Source: CAZEPT01 sp964626965 (lineage in GTDB: Bacteria; Patescibacteriota; Minisyncoccia; Phycocordibacterales; UBA9973). From it: a stretch of DNA of 64,000 nucleotides. A model generated the notes under the pieces. The model was not told the DNA's origin. It was given only the letters and a program-made list of their open reading frames with translations, and did not search any database. Location of the stretch: contig CAZVHB010000005.1 in the NCBI GenBank assembly GCA_964626965.1, forward strand, positions 1 to 64,000, written 5' to 3'. Numbering within the stretch: the first letter of the stretch is position 1; each line of letters starts with the position of its first letter. A program made the position numbers and the translations under genes. Below are positions 15,907-24,636 of this stretch, one piece after another.

Positions 15907-16260
15907 TTACACAAATTGAATTACGGCCATTTTTGCCCCATCTGATAATCGTGGAGGAAGTTTAACGATTCTGGTATATCCTCCTTTTCGATCTTGGTAT
16001 TTTACACCGAGATCATCTACTAGTTTCTTCACTAGTGTTCTTTTGTTATATAAATCTGCTGACAAATCACGTCGGACAGCTACAGTAGGATTCTTAGCTT
16101 TGGTAATCATTTTTTCAACATATGGGCGAAGTTCTTTTGCTTTCGCTTCTGTTGTCATGATTTGTTCTTCTTTGATAAGAGACATAGCAAGACCTTTCAT
16201 CAAGGCAACTCGCTGGTTTTTCTCTCGTCCAAATTTTCTTACGTTATTTCCGTGTCTCAT
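15907..16260 (-). CDS. rplQ: 50S ribosomal protein L17
   Basis: bL17, 117 residues: MRHGNNVRKFGREKNQRVAL at the start, then SLIKEEQIMTTEAKAKELRP and the end GYTRIVKLPPRLSDGAKMAV. It lines the peptide-exit region of the 50S subunit. It is the usual partner immediately downstream of rpoA (20-nt gap here). Length is normal. No Shine-Dalgarno is seen; the ATG follows an AT-rich stretch. Confidence 0.96.
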   Translation of the reverse strand: MRHGNNVRKFGREKNQRVALMKGLAMSLIKEEQIMTTEAKAKELRPYVEKMITKAKNPTVAVRRDLSADLYNKRTLVKKLVDDLGVKYQDRKGGYTRIVKLPPRLSDGAKMAVIQFV

Positions 16261-16279
16261 AATATTTTCTGTTTATTTT

Positions 16280-17275
16280 CTATTTCAACTGAATGTTGAA
16301 ATCTCCTAATACTTTTTTAATTTCGGCAATTCCCTTTTCACCAATTCCTTCAATTTCAAGAAGATCATCAGCACGCTTTCGTGCAATACCTCCGATTGTT
16401 CGGATGTTTGCATTAGTAAGCGCTTTCAACGTTCGACCTGTAAGGTCGAGCGTGTCGATACGAGTTTTCAAAACGTCACTCATAGCGTCATCATCTTCAT
16501 CTTTTGAAGCACTCGCAGATTCTGTTTCAATCGGGGTAGAAAGAGACTCTGTTTTGTGTTCAATATTAATTGGTTGAAAATCTGTTTTAAATCCTGAAAT
16601 AGCTTGGAGTTGGATCATCATTGTTTCGATAGATTTCTCCAAAGCTTCACGTGGTGTCAATGTTCCGTCAGTTTCAATAGTCATGCGGAGTTTGTTGTGG
16701 TTTGTTTTATCGCCAACACGCATGTTTTCTACATCATAGGCAACACGACGGATTGGAGAAAAGAGTGCATCGAGAGCGATAACACCGATTTCAGCTTTTT
16801 GTTTGTGGTGAACATCACGAGGAACAAAACCGAGTCCGTGCTCTACAGTGATTTCAATTTCGAGATTTGCATTTTTAGCAGTAAGTTCACAGAGATATTG
16901 GTCACCAGAGAGAACTTCGATTTGACCAGGAGTTTGGATATCTTTTGCGTACACTTTTTGTGCACCTTTGATAGAGAGTGTTGCTGTTTCTTTTTCTGTA
17001 CCAACAAGCTTAAAGCGTACTTTTTTGAGGTTCAAAAGCAAAATAATAACATCTTCTTTCATTCCATCCATTGTAGAAAATTCGTGCTCTACACCATTGA
17101 TCTTAACTTTTGTGATTCCTGCACCTGGGATAGACGAAAGAACGATTCTTCTCAAAGAATTCCCGAGTGTGTGCCCATATCCTGGGTACAAGTTTTCGAT
17201 TTCATACACGCCAAGTGTTCCTTCTTCTTTTACGATGTGTATTTTAGAAGGCAATAAAATAGATGTTTGAGACAT
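16280..17275 (-). CDS. rpoA: RNA polymerase subunit alpha
   Basis: 331 residues. The N-terminal dimerisation/assembly domain (1-230) contains YPGYGHTLGNSLRRIVLSSI and VEHGLGFVPRDVH. A short linker rich in Ser/Asp/Glu follows, and then a C-terminal domain (about 265-331) with a helix-hairpin-helix (IGGIARKRADDLLEIEGIG) that contacts UP elements, sigma and activators. The presence of an alpha-CTD means upstream AT-rich promoter elements can be used. The gene follows rpsD in the standard alpha-operon order. Confidence 0.97.
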   Translation of the reverse strand: MSQTSILLPSKIHIVKEEGTLGVYEIENLYPGYGHTLGNSLRRIVLSSIPGAGITKVKINGVEHEFSTMDGMKEDVIILLLNLKKVRFKLVGTEKETATLSIKGAQKVYAKDIQTPGQIEVLSGDQYLCELTAKNANLEIEITVEHGLGFVPRDVHHKQKAEIGVIALDALFSPIRRVAYDVENMRVGDKTNHNKLRMTIETDGTLTPREALEKSIETMMIQLQAISGFKTDFQPINIEHKTESLSTPIETESASASKDEDDDAMSDVLKTRIDTLDLTGRTLKALTNANIRTIGGIARKRADDLLEIEGIGEKGIAEIKKVLGDFNIQLK

Positions 17276-17301
17276 ATGTATATATTTTTAACTTTTAAAG
17301 T

Positions 17302-17901
17302 TTAACGACTATAGAATTCGAGCACAACGCCTACGTCAACAAAATTATCATTACTCTTAGGATGCGCAGTAAGTTTCGCAGAGAGATTTGTATTGTTTAC
17401 TTCAAGCCATGCAGGTGTACCTTTCGTATCTTTATTTTCTTGCAAGATAGCAAAGATTGGACTTGATTTTGAACCATCACGGACAGTGATAGTGTTGCCG
17501 ATCTTAACAGCTTGAGATGGAATAGTTGATTTAACACCATTTACAGTAAAATGACCGTGAGCGACAAGTTGTCGTGCATGTCGGCGAGTTTTTGCAAATC
17601 CTGCTCGGTAAACCATGTTATCAAGACGACTTTCGAGAAGTTCGATAAGCTTGTCATGAATAGTCATTCCTTTTACAGTACTTGCGAGGATTACGTAGTT
17701 GCGGAGTTGTTTTTCACTCACACCATACCCAAAACGGAGTTTTTGTTTTTCAACAAGTCCAAGACCAAAGTCAGAAAGAGCTTTCTTTCTTTCTCCTCGT
17801 CCACGTCGTGCAACACTTTGCGCAAATTTTGGACTTTGACATTTTTCGTATATACCTGCACCGAGTCTTCGGCACAATTTAAATTTTTTCTGTAGTTTCA
17901 T
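17302..17901 (-). CDS. rpsD: 30S ribosomal protein S4
   Basis: uS4, 199 residues. It starts with FKLCRRLGAGIY, and the S4 RNA-binding domain (about 90-150) contains RLDNMVYRAGFAKTRRHARQ followed by LVAHGHFTVNG. S4 is a primary 16S rRNA binder and in many bacteria represses the alpha operon; whether it does so here cannot be seen. The N-terminal Zn-binding cysteine set is not complete, with only isolated Cys at about 10 and 22. It follows rpsK by 3 nt. Confidence 0.96.
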   Translation of the reverse strand: MKLQKKFKLCRRLGAGIYEKCQSPKFAQSVARRGRGERKKALSDFGLGLVEKQKLRFGYGVSEKQLRNYVILASTVKGMTIHDKLIELLESRLDNMVYRAGFAKTRRHARQLVAHGHFTVNGVKSTIPSQAVKIGNTITVRDGSKSSPIFAILQENKDTKGTPAWLEVNNTNLSAKLTAHPKSNDNFVDVGVVLEFYSR

Positions 17902-17904
17902 ATA

Positions 17905-18330
17905 TTATACTCGTCTAGGTTTCTTAGGTTTTGGACCATTGTGTGGAACAGGAGTTCGGTCTTTAATAGAAGTAATATCAATACCATAAGCCATAAATGA
18001 ACGGATCACAGATTCACGTCCAGCACCAACGCCAACAACGATTACATCTGATTCTTTTACACCAATAGCAACAGCTTTTTCACCGAGTGTTTCGCCTATT
18101 TTTGAAGCAGCAAATGGAGTTCCTTTTTTAGCACCTTTAAAACCAAGTGCTCCAGCTGATGACCAAAAAATACTATTTCCTTCTTTGTCAGAAAATACCA
18201 CCTTAGTGTTATTGAAAGTTGCCTCAATGTGCAAAACACCTGAAGTCAGTTTTCTTTTTGTGACACGACTGCCGGCTTTTGATTTACCAGCATCGGTTCC
18301 TTTTTGATTTGCAATACGTTTTTTTCCCAT
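17905..18330 (-). CDS. rpsK: 30S ribosomal protein S11
   Basis: uS11, 141 residues with a Lys-rich N-terminal extension. The core reads SGVLHIEATFNNTKVVFSD, GFKGAKKGTPFAA and GVGAGRESVIRSF, and it ends DRTPVPHNGPKPKKPRRV, the conserved basic tail in the 30S platform. It sits between rpsM (47-nt gap) and rpsD (3 nt), as expected for the alpha operon. Confidence 0.97.
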   Translation of the reverse strand: MGKKRIANQKGTDAGKSKAGSRVTKRKLTSGVLHIEATFNNTKVVFSDKEGNSIFWSSAGALGFKGAKKGTPFAASKIGETLGEKAVAIGVKESDVIVVGVGAGRESVIRSFMAYGIDITSIKDRTPVPHNGPKPKKPRRV

Positions 18331-18377
18331 TTGGATTTTTATGCTTACTAATTAATTAACACTTTTAAATACTTTTT

Positions 18378-18758
18378 TTATGTCTTAGATTCTTTTCGTC
18401 GTCCTGATGCCATTGTTTTTCGTATATTTCCACGAACTGTTCGAGAGTTTGTTTTAGTTCTTTGGCCTTTAACTGGCATTTTGCGCATGTGACGTATTCC
18501 ACGATATGCTTTAATATCTTTGAGACGTTTTACATTTGCTGCTACTTCTCGTTTCAAGTTTCCTTCTATTTTGAGACTTTCAACGATTTTACGAATAACC
18601 GCTTCTTTTTCTTCAGAGAGAGTCTCTACTGCTTCGTCATATCCAACACCTGCTTCGTCTAAAATTTTGCGAGCACGTGAAAGACCAATACCGTAGAGTA
18701 CTGTTAGACCTCGATCTACCTTTTTGTTGTTTGGGATTGTTATACCTAAAATTCTCAT
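18378..18758 (-). CDS. rpsM: 30S ribosomal protein S13
   Basis: uS13, 126 residues: MRILGITIPNNKKVDRGLTV at the start, the helix-two-turn-helix LYGIGLSRARKIL, AYRGIRHMRKMPVKGQRT and a basic C-terminal tail GNIRKTMASGRRK. It sits in the 30S head and contacts the P-site tRNA. In most bacteria rpmJ (L36) lies between infA and this gene. Here the 105-nt gap upstream has no frame resembling L36. Confidence 0.97.
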   Translation of the reverse strand: MRILGITIPNNKKVDRGLTVLYGIGLSRARKILDEAGVGYDEAVETLSEEKEAVIRKIVESLKIEGNLKREVAANVKRLKDIKAYRGIRHMRKMPVKGQRTKTNSRTVRGNIRKTMASGRRKESKT

Positions 18759-18863
18759 ATAATATAAATAAAACCACGTATAAGACTTGTGATCTTAGAC
18801 CATGGAAACTTTTAACCGATTGTAGAATCTATTATTGCACATCTCTTAAAAAAATGCAATAGT

Positions 18864-19079
18864 TTAGACCCTTCTAGTAATGCGAGCTTTGCCCCCGTAG
18901 CTATCTCGTAAAAATTCAACCTTATCACCGACGATAACCTTGATTCTATGTAGTCTCATTTTGCCCGCTAAATACGCCAAAACAAGGCTCTCTTGCCCTT
19001 CAACCTGAACTCTGAATAATGTGTTCGGGAGCGCCTCTACGACTACTCCAAATTCTTTCTGTACTTCGCTATCTGCCAT
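18864..19079 (-). CDS. infA: Translation initiation factor IF-1
   Basis: 71 residues forming the S1-like OB fold: VVEALPNTLFRVQVEG, LVLAYLAGKMRLHRIKVIVG, DKVEFLRDSYGGKARITRRV. It binds the 30S A site during initiation. The N-terminus is shifted relative to E. coli IF-1, which begins MAKED, but the length is normal. The start overlaps the end of the upstream baseplate-J-like gene by 11 bp, so translation is probably coupled. It precedes rpsM in the alpha operon, without the usual rpmJ. Confidence 0.95.
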   Translation of the reverse strand: MADSEVQKEFGVVVEALPNTLFRVQVEGQESLVLAYLAGKMRLHRIKVIVGDKVEFLRDSYGGKARITRRV

Positions 19080-20379
19080 TCGTGTTTACTATATTAATTC
19101 TATTAAATGATTTTGGAATACTGAATATCCAAAATGGTTTTATTGAAAGTTCAGCTCCTGCTACCGTATCAGACATACTTGCCATAATGTCAGTAAAATT
19201 ACTCTTACGGACACCTGTAAGTTTGTCTTTGATGGTATCAACAGATATAATGCTTTCTTTTTTAACATCACCAGTGAGTGAGACTGAATATGAGTCTTTT
19301 CCACCAGTGGCGTCTACTTCTCTACTGATAATACTACCTTTTAGAGAACTTAAGTCAAGAGAAGCTGCATTTTCTAAACTCTTGCTCTTTGAAATAAGAA
19401 ATTTCTTAAAACTATCTTTTTCAAAAACAACTTGCTGGATGGTTCCAGAAAATATATTCTGTGCATCTGCTTCTGTTGTAAACTTAGAACTACTCGTATT
19501 AAATGTAACAACGCTGAGTCCTGGTATATACAGATAATTTTCTGGTATTTGTTTTTGAACTAGACCATTAAGTTTGTCTGTTAAATCTTTCATGTTCTGA
19601 GTATGAGTAGCCTCATTTGTTGAAGACGTATAATATACCCCATCAAGCCCACCAGTAAAAGCTGTAGTATTTTTTGCATAGAGCGTGTCATATTTTGCAG
19701 TATCCTTCAGAAGAAACACTTTCAATGTGTCAGGTGCACTATTATAACTCTCTCCAACAGCTGTTGCAGTAACGGTTGCTGTAATAGACCCTGGAACTGT
19801 TTTTTTATCTACTATTTGAAAACCAGGAACAATTACTAATTCATCGAGTGTGTACATATTACCGGTGGAATTCACTAGTCGAGTATTTTTGATCAGTTTC
19901 TGTGGAGTTGCACTAAATGAGTTGTAAAAGGTTACTGTTCCATGTGCTTTTTCTTTTTTTTCAACTTTTTCTGACACCCCACCCACACTTGTAATACTTG
20001 AATCAATACTTACTGTCTCGTAAACAATAGGACTACTATTTGCACTAAGACTGAGAGTTTCATTGATAGGTATTGTATCAATTTTAGGAGTAACCACAAT
20101 AGTTGCTTTGGAGAATTTAAAAGAACCAGCAATGATGAGTATCAAAAATGCAATAACAGCAAAAAACCAAATTCCGGCGGAAGTACTGTTTCTCTGAATA
20201 GGACTAGTCGTACTACTTGTGTGCTTGTGTTTTTTAGGACGTTCAATATATTCAGTTTGTTTTTCGATATAAGAAATTTCTTTTTTTGAAAAAGATGGTA
20301 CTTCAGCCTTTCCAGATTCTGCTGAATGAGCATACTTGGTCAGTGGTTTTATGTCTTTAAAAAAATCTTCTTCTTTCAT
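19069..20379 (-). CDS. Membrane-anchored extracytoplasmic protein with baseplate-J-like domain
   Basis: 436 residues. The first 70 are polar and Lys/Glu-rich, presumably cytoplasmic; one membrane helix follows (about 70-88: GIWFFAVIAFLILIIAG). The remaining 340 residues are Ser/Thr-rich beta structure outside the membrane. Around residues 145-215, GTVTFYNSFSATPQKLIKNT and ITATVTATAVGESYN resemble the baseplate J/gp47-like repeats often seen in surface proteins of these phyla. Function is unknown; a cell-surface or envelope scaffold is plausible. It is encoded between alaS and infA with an 11-bp overlap to infA. Confidence 0.65.
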   Translation of the reverse strand: MKEEDFFKDIKPLTKYAHSAESGKAEVPSFSKKEISYIEKQTEYIERPKKHKHTSSTTSPIQRNSTSAGIWFFAVIAFLILIIAGSFKFSKATIVVTPKIDTIPINETLSLSANSSPIVYETVSIDSSITSVGGVSEKVEKKEKAHGTVTFYNSFSATPQKLIKNTRLVNSTGNMYTLDELVIVPGFQIVDKKTVPGSITATVTATAVGESYNSAPDTLKVFLLKDTAKYDTLYAKNTTAFTGGLDGVYYTSSTNEATHTQNMKDLTDKLNGLVQKQIPENYLYIPGLSVVTFNTSSSKFTTEADAQNIFSGTIQQVVFEKDSFKKFLISKSKSLENAASLDLSSLKGSIISREVDATGGKDSYSVSLTGDVKKESIISVDTIKDKLTGVRKSNFTDIMASMSDTVAGAELSIKPFWIFSIPKSFNRINIVNTNGR

Positions 20380-20383
20380 AGTT

Positions 20384-22165
20384 TTATTGTATCACTCCTT
20401 TGATTCTACGTACACCCTGTGCAACACTTTCTTCTTTCAAAATTTTAAAAGTTCCAATTTCTTTTGTGTTAGTGACGTGAGGACCACCACAAAATTCTTT
20501 ACTGTAGAAAGTATCGTCACCTTCTTTGATAACATAGACAGAAACCATATCAGGATATTTTACTCCGAATTCCATTTCTGCTCCTATTTTTTCTGCATCC
20601 TCTTTTTTCATTTCAATTTTCTCAACTGATAAAGCTTTCTGAATTTGTTCATTTACTCGAGCTTCTACTTTCCCTTTTTCTTCGTCAGTGAGCTTGCGGT
20701 CGAAATTAAAGTCGATACGTAAACGCTCTTCTGTAATATTTGAACCCTTTTGATGTATATCAGAACTGACTATTTCTTGAAGCGCTTTTAAAAGCAAATG
20801 ATGCGCTGTGTGAAGACGAACAGTCTGTTCGTTTGTATTTGCAAGACCACCTTTAAACATACCAGCTGAAGATGATCGAGATTTCTCTTGGTGTTCTTTC
20901 ATTTCCGCGTCAAATTTTGCTCGGTCAATAGTAATTCCCTTTTCTTGTGCTAATTCTTCAGTAAGTTCAATAGGAAAACCGTAGGTTGTTGCAAGAATAA
21001 AGGGGTCGGTACCTTTTTCGAATTCCTTAAGACCAGATTCCAGAGTTTTACGAAATTTTAATTCTTCATCCTGAATGACAGAAAAAACTTCATCTAATGA
21101 TTTCAAGTATCCAATACTAGAATAAACAGAGTAGAAACTTTCTATGATTTCAGAAAAAACTGACCCTTCAGCCTCTTTAACATACTCACCAGAGTGCATT
21201 TGTCTCATTTTTGCTTTTGCACGACGAAGCAAGCGCCTTAAAATATAACCACGGTCTTTATTCGCAGGTAGTACGCCGTCAGAAATCATCATACAAGCTG
21301 TTCTTATGTGATCAGTAACAATGCGAGCAGATTTTTCATTATACAGATCTTCACTTATTTCTTTAATCTTATTTAGAGTAGTAAGAAGTATGTCCGTATC
21401 ATACGCAGTCTTTTTTCCTTGCATCACTGCAGTCAAACGCTCAAGTCCAGCACCTGTATCAACATTTTTTTGTTTCAACTTACCGATGACTTTTCCATCT
21501 TTCTTTTCATATTCCATGAACACATCATTCCAGATTTCAATGATAGTTTCTTTGTTGCATTCTTCGATGAATTGTTTTTTTGAAAGTGTTTGGCCGACAA
21601 ATACACCGTCCATATCATAGAACATTTCACTACATGGTCCACAAGGGCCATTATCACCAGGACTCCACCAGTTGTCGTCAGCAGGTAACGCATAAATGCG
21701 ATGTTCTGGAATACCCGAACCATTATTAAGGTTCATCCAAATAGCTTTGGACTCTTGGTCGTATGGTGCGTTTTCATCACCTTCAAAAATAGTTACAAAA
21801 AGACGTGCTGGATCAAGACCAAGTCCTTCATCTTTTGATGTCAGGAATTCATAACTCCACTTGATTGCTTCGTCTTTGAAATAGTCACCGAGTGACCAAT
21901 TGCCGAGCATTTCAAAAAAAGAAAAGTGGCGGTTATCACCGATATCTTCGAGATCTCCAGTACGAACACATTTTTGACAACTTGCGAGCCGTGAACCTTG
22001 CGGATGTTTTTCACCCATCAAATACGGTACGAGTGGTTGCATTCCAGCAGTATTAAAAAGCACAGAAGGATCGTTTAAAGGAACAAGTGGCGCTGAAGGT
22101 AAAATAGCATGACCTCTTTTTTTGAAGAATTCCAAAAATAAACTACGAATTTCGTGTGATTGCAT
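20384..22165 (-). CDS. alaS: Alanyl-tRNA synthetase, short form
   Basis: Charges tRNA(Ala) and edits mischarged Ser/Gly. The catalytic domain starts MQSHEIRSLFLEFFKKRGH, then FNTAGMQPLVPYL, NRHFSFFEMLGNWS and GAGLERL. The editing domain has HTAHHLLLKAL and CGGPHVTNTKEIG. The protein stops right after the editing domain at 593 residues; the usual 850-880 includes the C-terminal DHHA1/C-Ala domain, absent here. The start at 22165 is preferred to 22201 because a TATATT box ends 7 nt before it and MQSHEIR aligns with the family start. Confidence 0.96.
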   Translation of the reverse strand: MQSHEIRSLFLEFFKKRGHAILPSAPLVPLNDPSVLFNTAGMQPLVPYLMGEKHPQGSRLASCQKCVRTGDLEDIGDNRHFSFFEMLGNWSLGDYFKDEAIKWSYEFLTSKDEGLGLDPARLFVTIFEGDENAPYDQESKAIWMNLNNGSGIPEHRIYALPADDNWWSPGDNGPCGPCSEMFYDMDGVFVGQTLSKKQFIEECNKETIIEIWNDVFMEYEKKDGKVIGKLKQKNVDTGAGLERLTAVMQGKKTAYDTDILLTTLNKIKEISEDLYNEKSARIVTDHIRTACMMISDGVLPANKDRGYILRRLLRRAKAKMRQMHSGEYVKEAEGSVFSEIIESFYSVYSSIGYLKSLDEVFSVIQDEELKFRKTLESGLKEFEKGTDPFILATTYGFPIELTEELAQEKGITIDRAKFDAEMKEHQEKSRSSSAGMFKGGLANTNEQTVRLHTAHHLLLKALQEIVSSDIHQKGSNITEERLRIDFNFDRKLTDEEKGKVEARVNEQIQKALSVEKIEMKKEDAEKIGAEMEFGVKYPDMVSVYVIKEGDDTFYSKEFCGGPHVTNTKEIGTFKILKEESVAQGVRRIKGVIQ

Positions 22166-22203
22166 ACTTAATAATATACAGTATTTAGGTGATTCTGTCA
22201 TTT

Positions 22204-22240
22204 ATAAAGGGTCGGAGCGCAAAGCACTCCGACCCTTTAT
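22204..22240 (-). terminator. Terminator after mgtC
   Basis: A 14-bp stem, perfect except for the inner loop (22204-22217 with 22227-22240), with a GGGTCGGAG core. The U tract is weak. It lies between the mgtC stop (22264) and the alaS promoter, insulating alaS. Confidence 0.6.
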
Positions 22241-22263
22241 CTTACAAACAGAATTTTTTTATA

Positions 22264-22731
22264 CTATTTATTATCATCCTCAAAACCAACAACTTTTTTG
22301 ATACGTTGTTCAATGAACCAAAGTACGATGAATACAAAAAGGACGAGAAGTGTCGCCACAACAGCAAGTGAATAAAGTCCAAACCCACACGCAATACCAA
22401 TACCAGCTGATATCCAAAGTCCTGCAGCAGACGTCACACCGAGTAAGTGTTGATGTTGCCAGACCATTACACCACTACCAATGAAACCAACACCAGTAAT
22501 AATCGCGGCTGGAATATATGCACCATTAAAGGAAATACCTGGGTACAGTGTCCCGATCATCGTTGAGATAATCACAAAGAGTGCTGCTCCCATTGCTACA
22601 AGCGTGTATGTACGCATCGCAACTGTCTTATGAGCAATAACTCGCTCGGTACCAATAATGAGACCAAGTATCATTGCGACAATTAAACGCAAATAAAGAT
22701 CAAGCCATTGTGGCGCTAAAAAATGTTCCAT
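22264..22731 (-). CDS. MgtC/SapB-family membrane protein
   Basis: About 155 residues with five hydrophobic helices. The family motif is LIVAMILGLIIGTERVIAHK followed by MRTYTLVAMGAALFV and GVGFIGSGVMV...GVTSAAGLWISAGIGI. Only the N-terminal membrane half of MgtC is present. MgtC proteins modulate membrane energetics and Mg2+ adaptation in other bacteria, and the role here is unknown. The start at 22731 (MEHFLAPQW) is chosen over 22839 because TATACT (22738-22743) ends 6 nt before it. The longer frame would begin inside a neighbouring transcription unit. Confidence 0.9.
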   Translation of the reverse strand: MEHFLAPQWLDLYLRLIVAMILGLIIGTERVIAHKTVAMRTYTLVAMGAALFVIISTMIGTLYPGISFNGAYIPAAIITGVGFIGSGVMVWQHQHLLGVTSAAGLWISAGIGIACGFGLYSLAVVATLLVLFVFIVLWFIEQRIKKVVGFEDDNK

Positions 22732-22811
22732 AAGTAAAGTATACAAGATTGTGGATTTTGTGTAAATAAAAAACCATCTGTTTAGGATGGAATTTAAATT
22801 TTTAAAATTAC

Positions 22812-22997
22812 TTACTGAATAATAGGACCTATCTTCCAAGGTCGATCAGTGAGGTACGGAGGCCAAGAATCTTGTGTTTCTTGAAAAAGATCGAACATCG
22901 TCGATTCTTTTTTTTTCTTACACTTGAAACCAGAGATCATCCGAAGAATGAAAAATTTCTTTTTTCGAAACTGTCTTTTTAAGTTATTTTTTTTCAT
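22812..22997 (-). CDS. Hypothetical basic protein, 61 aa
   Basis: Not recognised. The first 36 residues are strongly basic (KKNNLKRQFRKKKFF...KCKKKKES), followed by an aromatic/proline-rich tail (DSWPPYLTDRPWKIGPI). No membrane segment or signal. TAAAAT stands 7 nt before the ATG, consistent with a leaderless message. It follows the 125-aa gene on the same strand after 31 nt. A nucleic-acid-binding role would fit the charge but nothing confirms it. Coding status is likely but not certain given the short length. Confidence 0.45.
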   Translation of the reverse strand: MKKNNLKRQFRKKKFFILRMISGFKCKKKKESTMFDLFQETQDSWPPYLTDRPWKIGPIIQ

Positions 22998-23028
22998 GCT
23001 ACTTATTTTAAAAGGTTAGAAAATACAA

Positions 23029-23406
23029 CTACCACAAAGTTTGATCAAGTGGATTTAAACACAACGCAAGTGCGTTTGATGGTACGTAGAAGTCCCATGC
23101 AACAGCTCTGACTAATTCAGGAGCTATGTGAGTCTTATAAATTCCAAAAGATCCGTGTTCGTTTATGAAGATAATATGTCTATGTGCCTCCCAATAGTAC
23201 ACTTTTTTTTCTACGTCGAAGTAGAAAGAATCAAAGGGTATTAAAAACATAACATCAATAGAGCGACAATACTTTATTTCTATTTGAATAAGTTTATCAC
23301 AGAGGAATGAATGAGCTTCTTTTGCTTTTTTAAAGAGAGGTTTATTTCTTCGTAAGTATCTGAAAAAAATCGCCAGTCTTTCTCTTTTTTTAAGTGATTT
23401 TTTCAT
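23029..23406 (-). CDS. Hypothetical protein, 125 aa
   Basis: Not recognised. A basic N-terminus (MKKSLKKRERLAIFFRYLRR) is followed by a compact mixed domain with several aromatics (DSFYFDVEKKVYYWEAHRHI). No signal peptide or clear membrane helix. The gene has a promoter TTGAAT, 17 nt, TATAGT at 23431-23459, overlapping the end of mnmA, and a leader of about 20 nt without a Shine-Dalgarno. It is one of a set of short orphan genes sharing the GGTATAGTNAG promoter word. Confidence 0.55.
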   Translation of the reverse strand: MKKSLKKRERLAIFFRYLRRNKPLFKKAKEAHSFLCDKLIQIEIKYCRSIDVMFLIPFDSFYFDVEKKVYYWEAHRHIIFINEHGSFGIYKTHIAPELVRAVAWDFYVPSNALALCLNPLDQTLW

Positions 23407-23451
23407 AGTATGGAGTTTTTAATTTCTCTCACTATACCATGAACAGAATTC

Positions 23452-24564
23452 TTATTCAATAACTCCACCCCCAATACACAGTTCTCCATCATACAACACA
23501 CAAGATTGTCCTTTTGATGCGCTCATTTGTGGAGTATCAAAAAAAACACGAGTTCCTTCTTTTTTATTTACAGTGATATGACAATTTTGTAATTGCTGTC
23601 TGTAGCGAATACGCGCTTGATATGTTTTTTGTGCATCAATAGTTCCATGTAGAACAACATGTGAAAGTGTTAGCGTATTCTCTTCTTTCTCTAAACTATT
23701 GGTAATAGATTCAAGATTATCTGATACTGTAATCGTATTTTTTTCTACATCTTTTGCAATAACGTAGTATGGCTTATCTTCAGTTCCCTTTTCCGTAATA
23801 GTAAATCCATGACGTTGGCCGAGTGTTATAAAAACAGCTCCATCATGAGTACCAATGGATTCACCTTTTTCATTGAGTACAATTCCATCTTTTTTTTCTA
23901 TGTAGTGCGCAAGAAATTCTTTCATATCGATCATCCCAAGGAAACACACGCCTTGTGAATCTTTTTTTGTTGCTGTTGGGAGGTTGTATTTTTCTGCGAG
24001 TTTTCTGACTTCTGGTTTTTCTAAATGACCCACAGGAAACAATGTCTTTGAAAGTTGCTCTTGTGTCAGTACCCAGAGGAAATAGGTTTGATCTTTGTTA
24101 TGGTCTTTTGATTGTTTCAGATAAAACAACCTCACCCCAGCCCTCTCCTGACTAGGAGAGGGAGCAGAAACTTCAGCCATTTGTGCATAGTGTCCTGTTG
24201 CGACAAAGTCTGCTCCGTGTGCTATGGCAAAATCCAAAAATCCACCGAACTTTACTTTTTTATTACACATAACATCTGGGTTTGGTGTCCGGCCTTTTTT
24301 ATACTCATCGATCATATACATTGCAACTTCGTCACGATACACAGATTCAAGATCACATTCGAGAAATGGTACACCAAGGTGAGCACAAACACGCATTGCA
24401 TCACGACGCTCATCACGCCACGTACAAGGGGTAAAATCAGGTTGCCAGGTTCGGATAAACACACCAGTCACATCATATCCAGCATCTTTGAGTAACGCCA
24501 AAGAAACGGAGCTATCCACTCCGCCTGACACTCCGACAAAAACTTTTGTGTCGCTGTTCTTCAT
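23452..24564 (-). CDS. mnmA: tRNA-specific 2-thiouridylase MnmA
   Basis: Thiolates U34 of tRNAs for Glu, Gln and Lys, relevant to the tRNA-Glu(UUC) encoded at 45504. 370 residues: the PP-loop SGGVDSS (13-19), GRTPNPDVMCNKKVKF with catalytic Cys about 100, and GVCFLG with the second Cys about 207. Residues 133-146 (SAPSPSQERAGVRL) interrupt an otherwise normal region and are encoded by a family B palindrome inserted in frame. TATAAT ends 7 nt before the ATG (leaderless geometry). It is probably functional because both cysteines and the frame are intact. Confidence 0.96.
   Translation of the reverse strand: MKNSDTKVFVGVSGGVDSSVSLALLKDAGYDVTGVFIRTWQPDFTPCTWRDERRDAMRVCAHLGVPFLECDLESVYRDEVAMYMIDEYKKGRTPNPDVMCNKKVKFGGFLDFAIAHGADFVATGHYAQMAEVSAPSPSQERAGVRLFYLKQSKDHNKDQTYFLWVLTQEQLSKTLFPVGHLEKPEVRKLAEKYNLPTATKKDSQGVCFLGMIDMKEFLAHYIEKKDGIVLNEKGESIGTHDGAVFITLGQRHGFTITEKGTEDKPYYVIAKDVEKNTITVSDNLESITNSLEKEENTLTLSHVVLHGTIDAQKTYQARIRYRQQLQNCHITVNKKEGTRVFFDTPQMSASKGQSCVLYDGELCIGGGVIE
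24128..24168. repeat. Family B palindrome inside mnmA
   Basis: CCTCACCCCAGCCCTCTCCT and its arm AGGAGAGGG form a hairpin inserted in frame in mnmA, adding about 14 residues (133-146). The same outer arms occur at 35795-35929 in the priA-like gene. Confidence 0.75.
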
Positions 24565-24636
24565 TGGGTTGATTATAGCACATGTTGCAAAAATACAAAA
24601 AATATGTTTTAATGTAGGAAATTAAAAATTAAAACT

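Noticed and set aside
16604..17257. 217-codon open frame opposite rpoA
   Set aside because: Antisense to rpoA, with shadow-like Cys/Phe/Val-rich composition and no promoter.
19069..20379. Phage tail baseplate gene
   Set aside because: The J-like domain is attached to a membrane helix in a host translation cluster, with no other tail genes.
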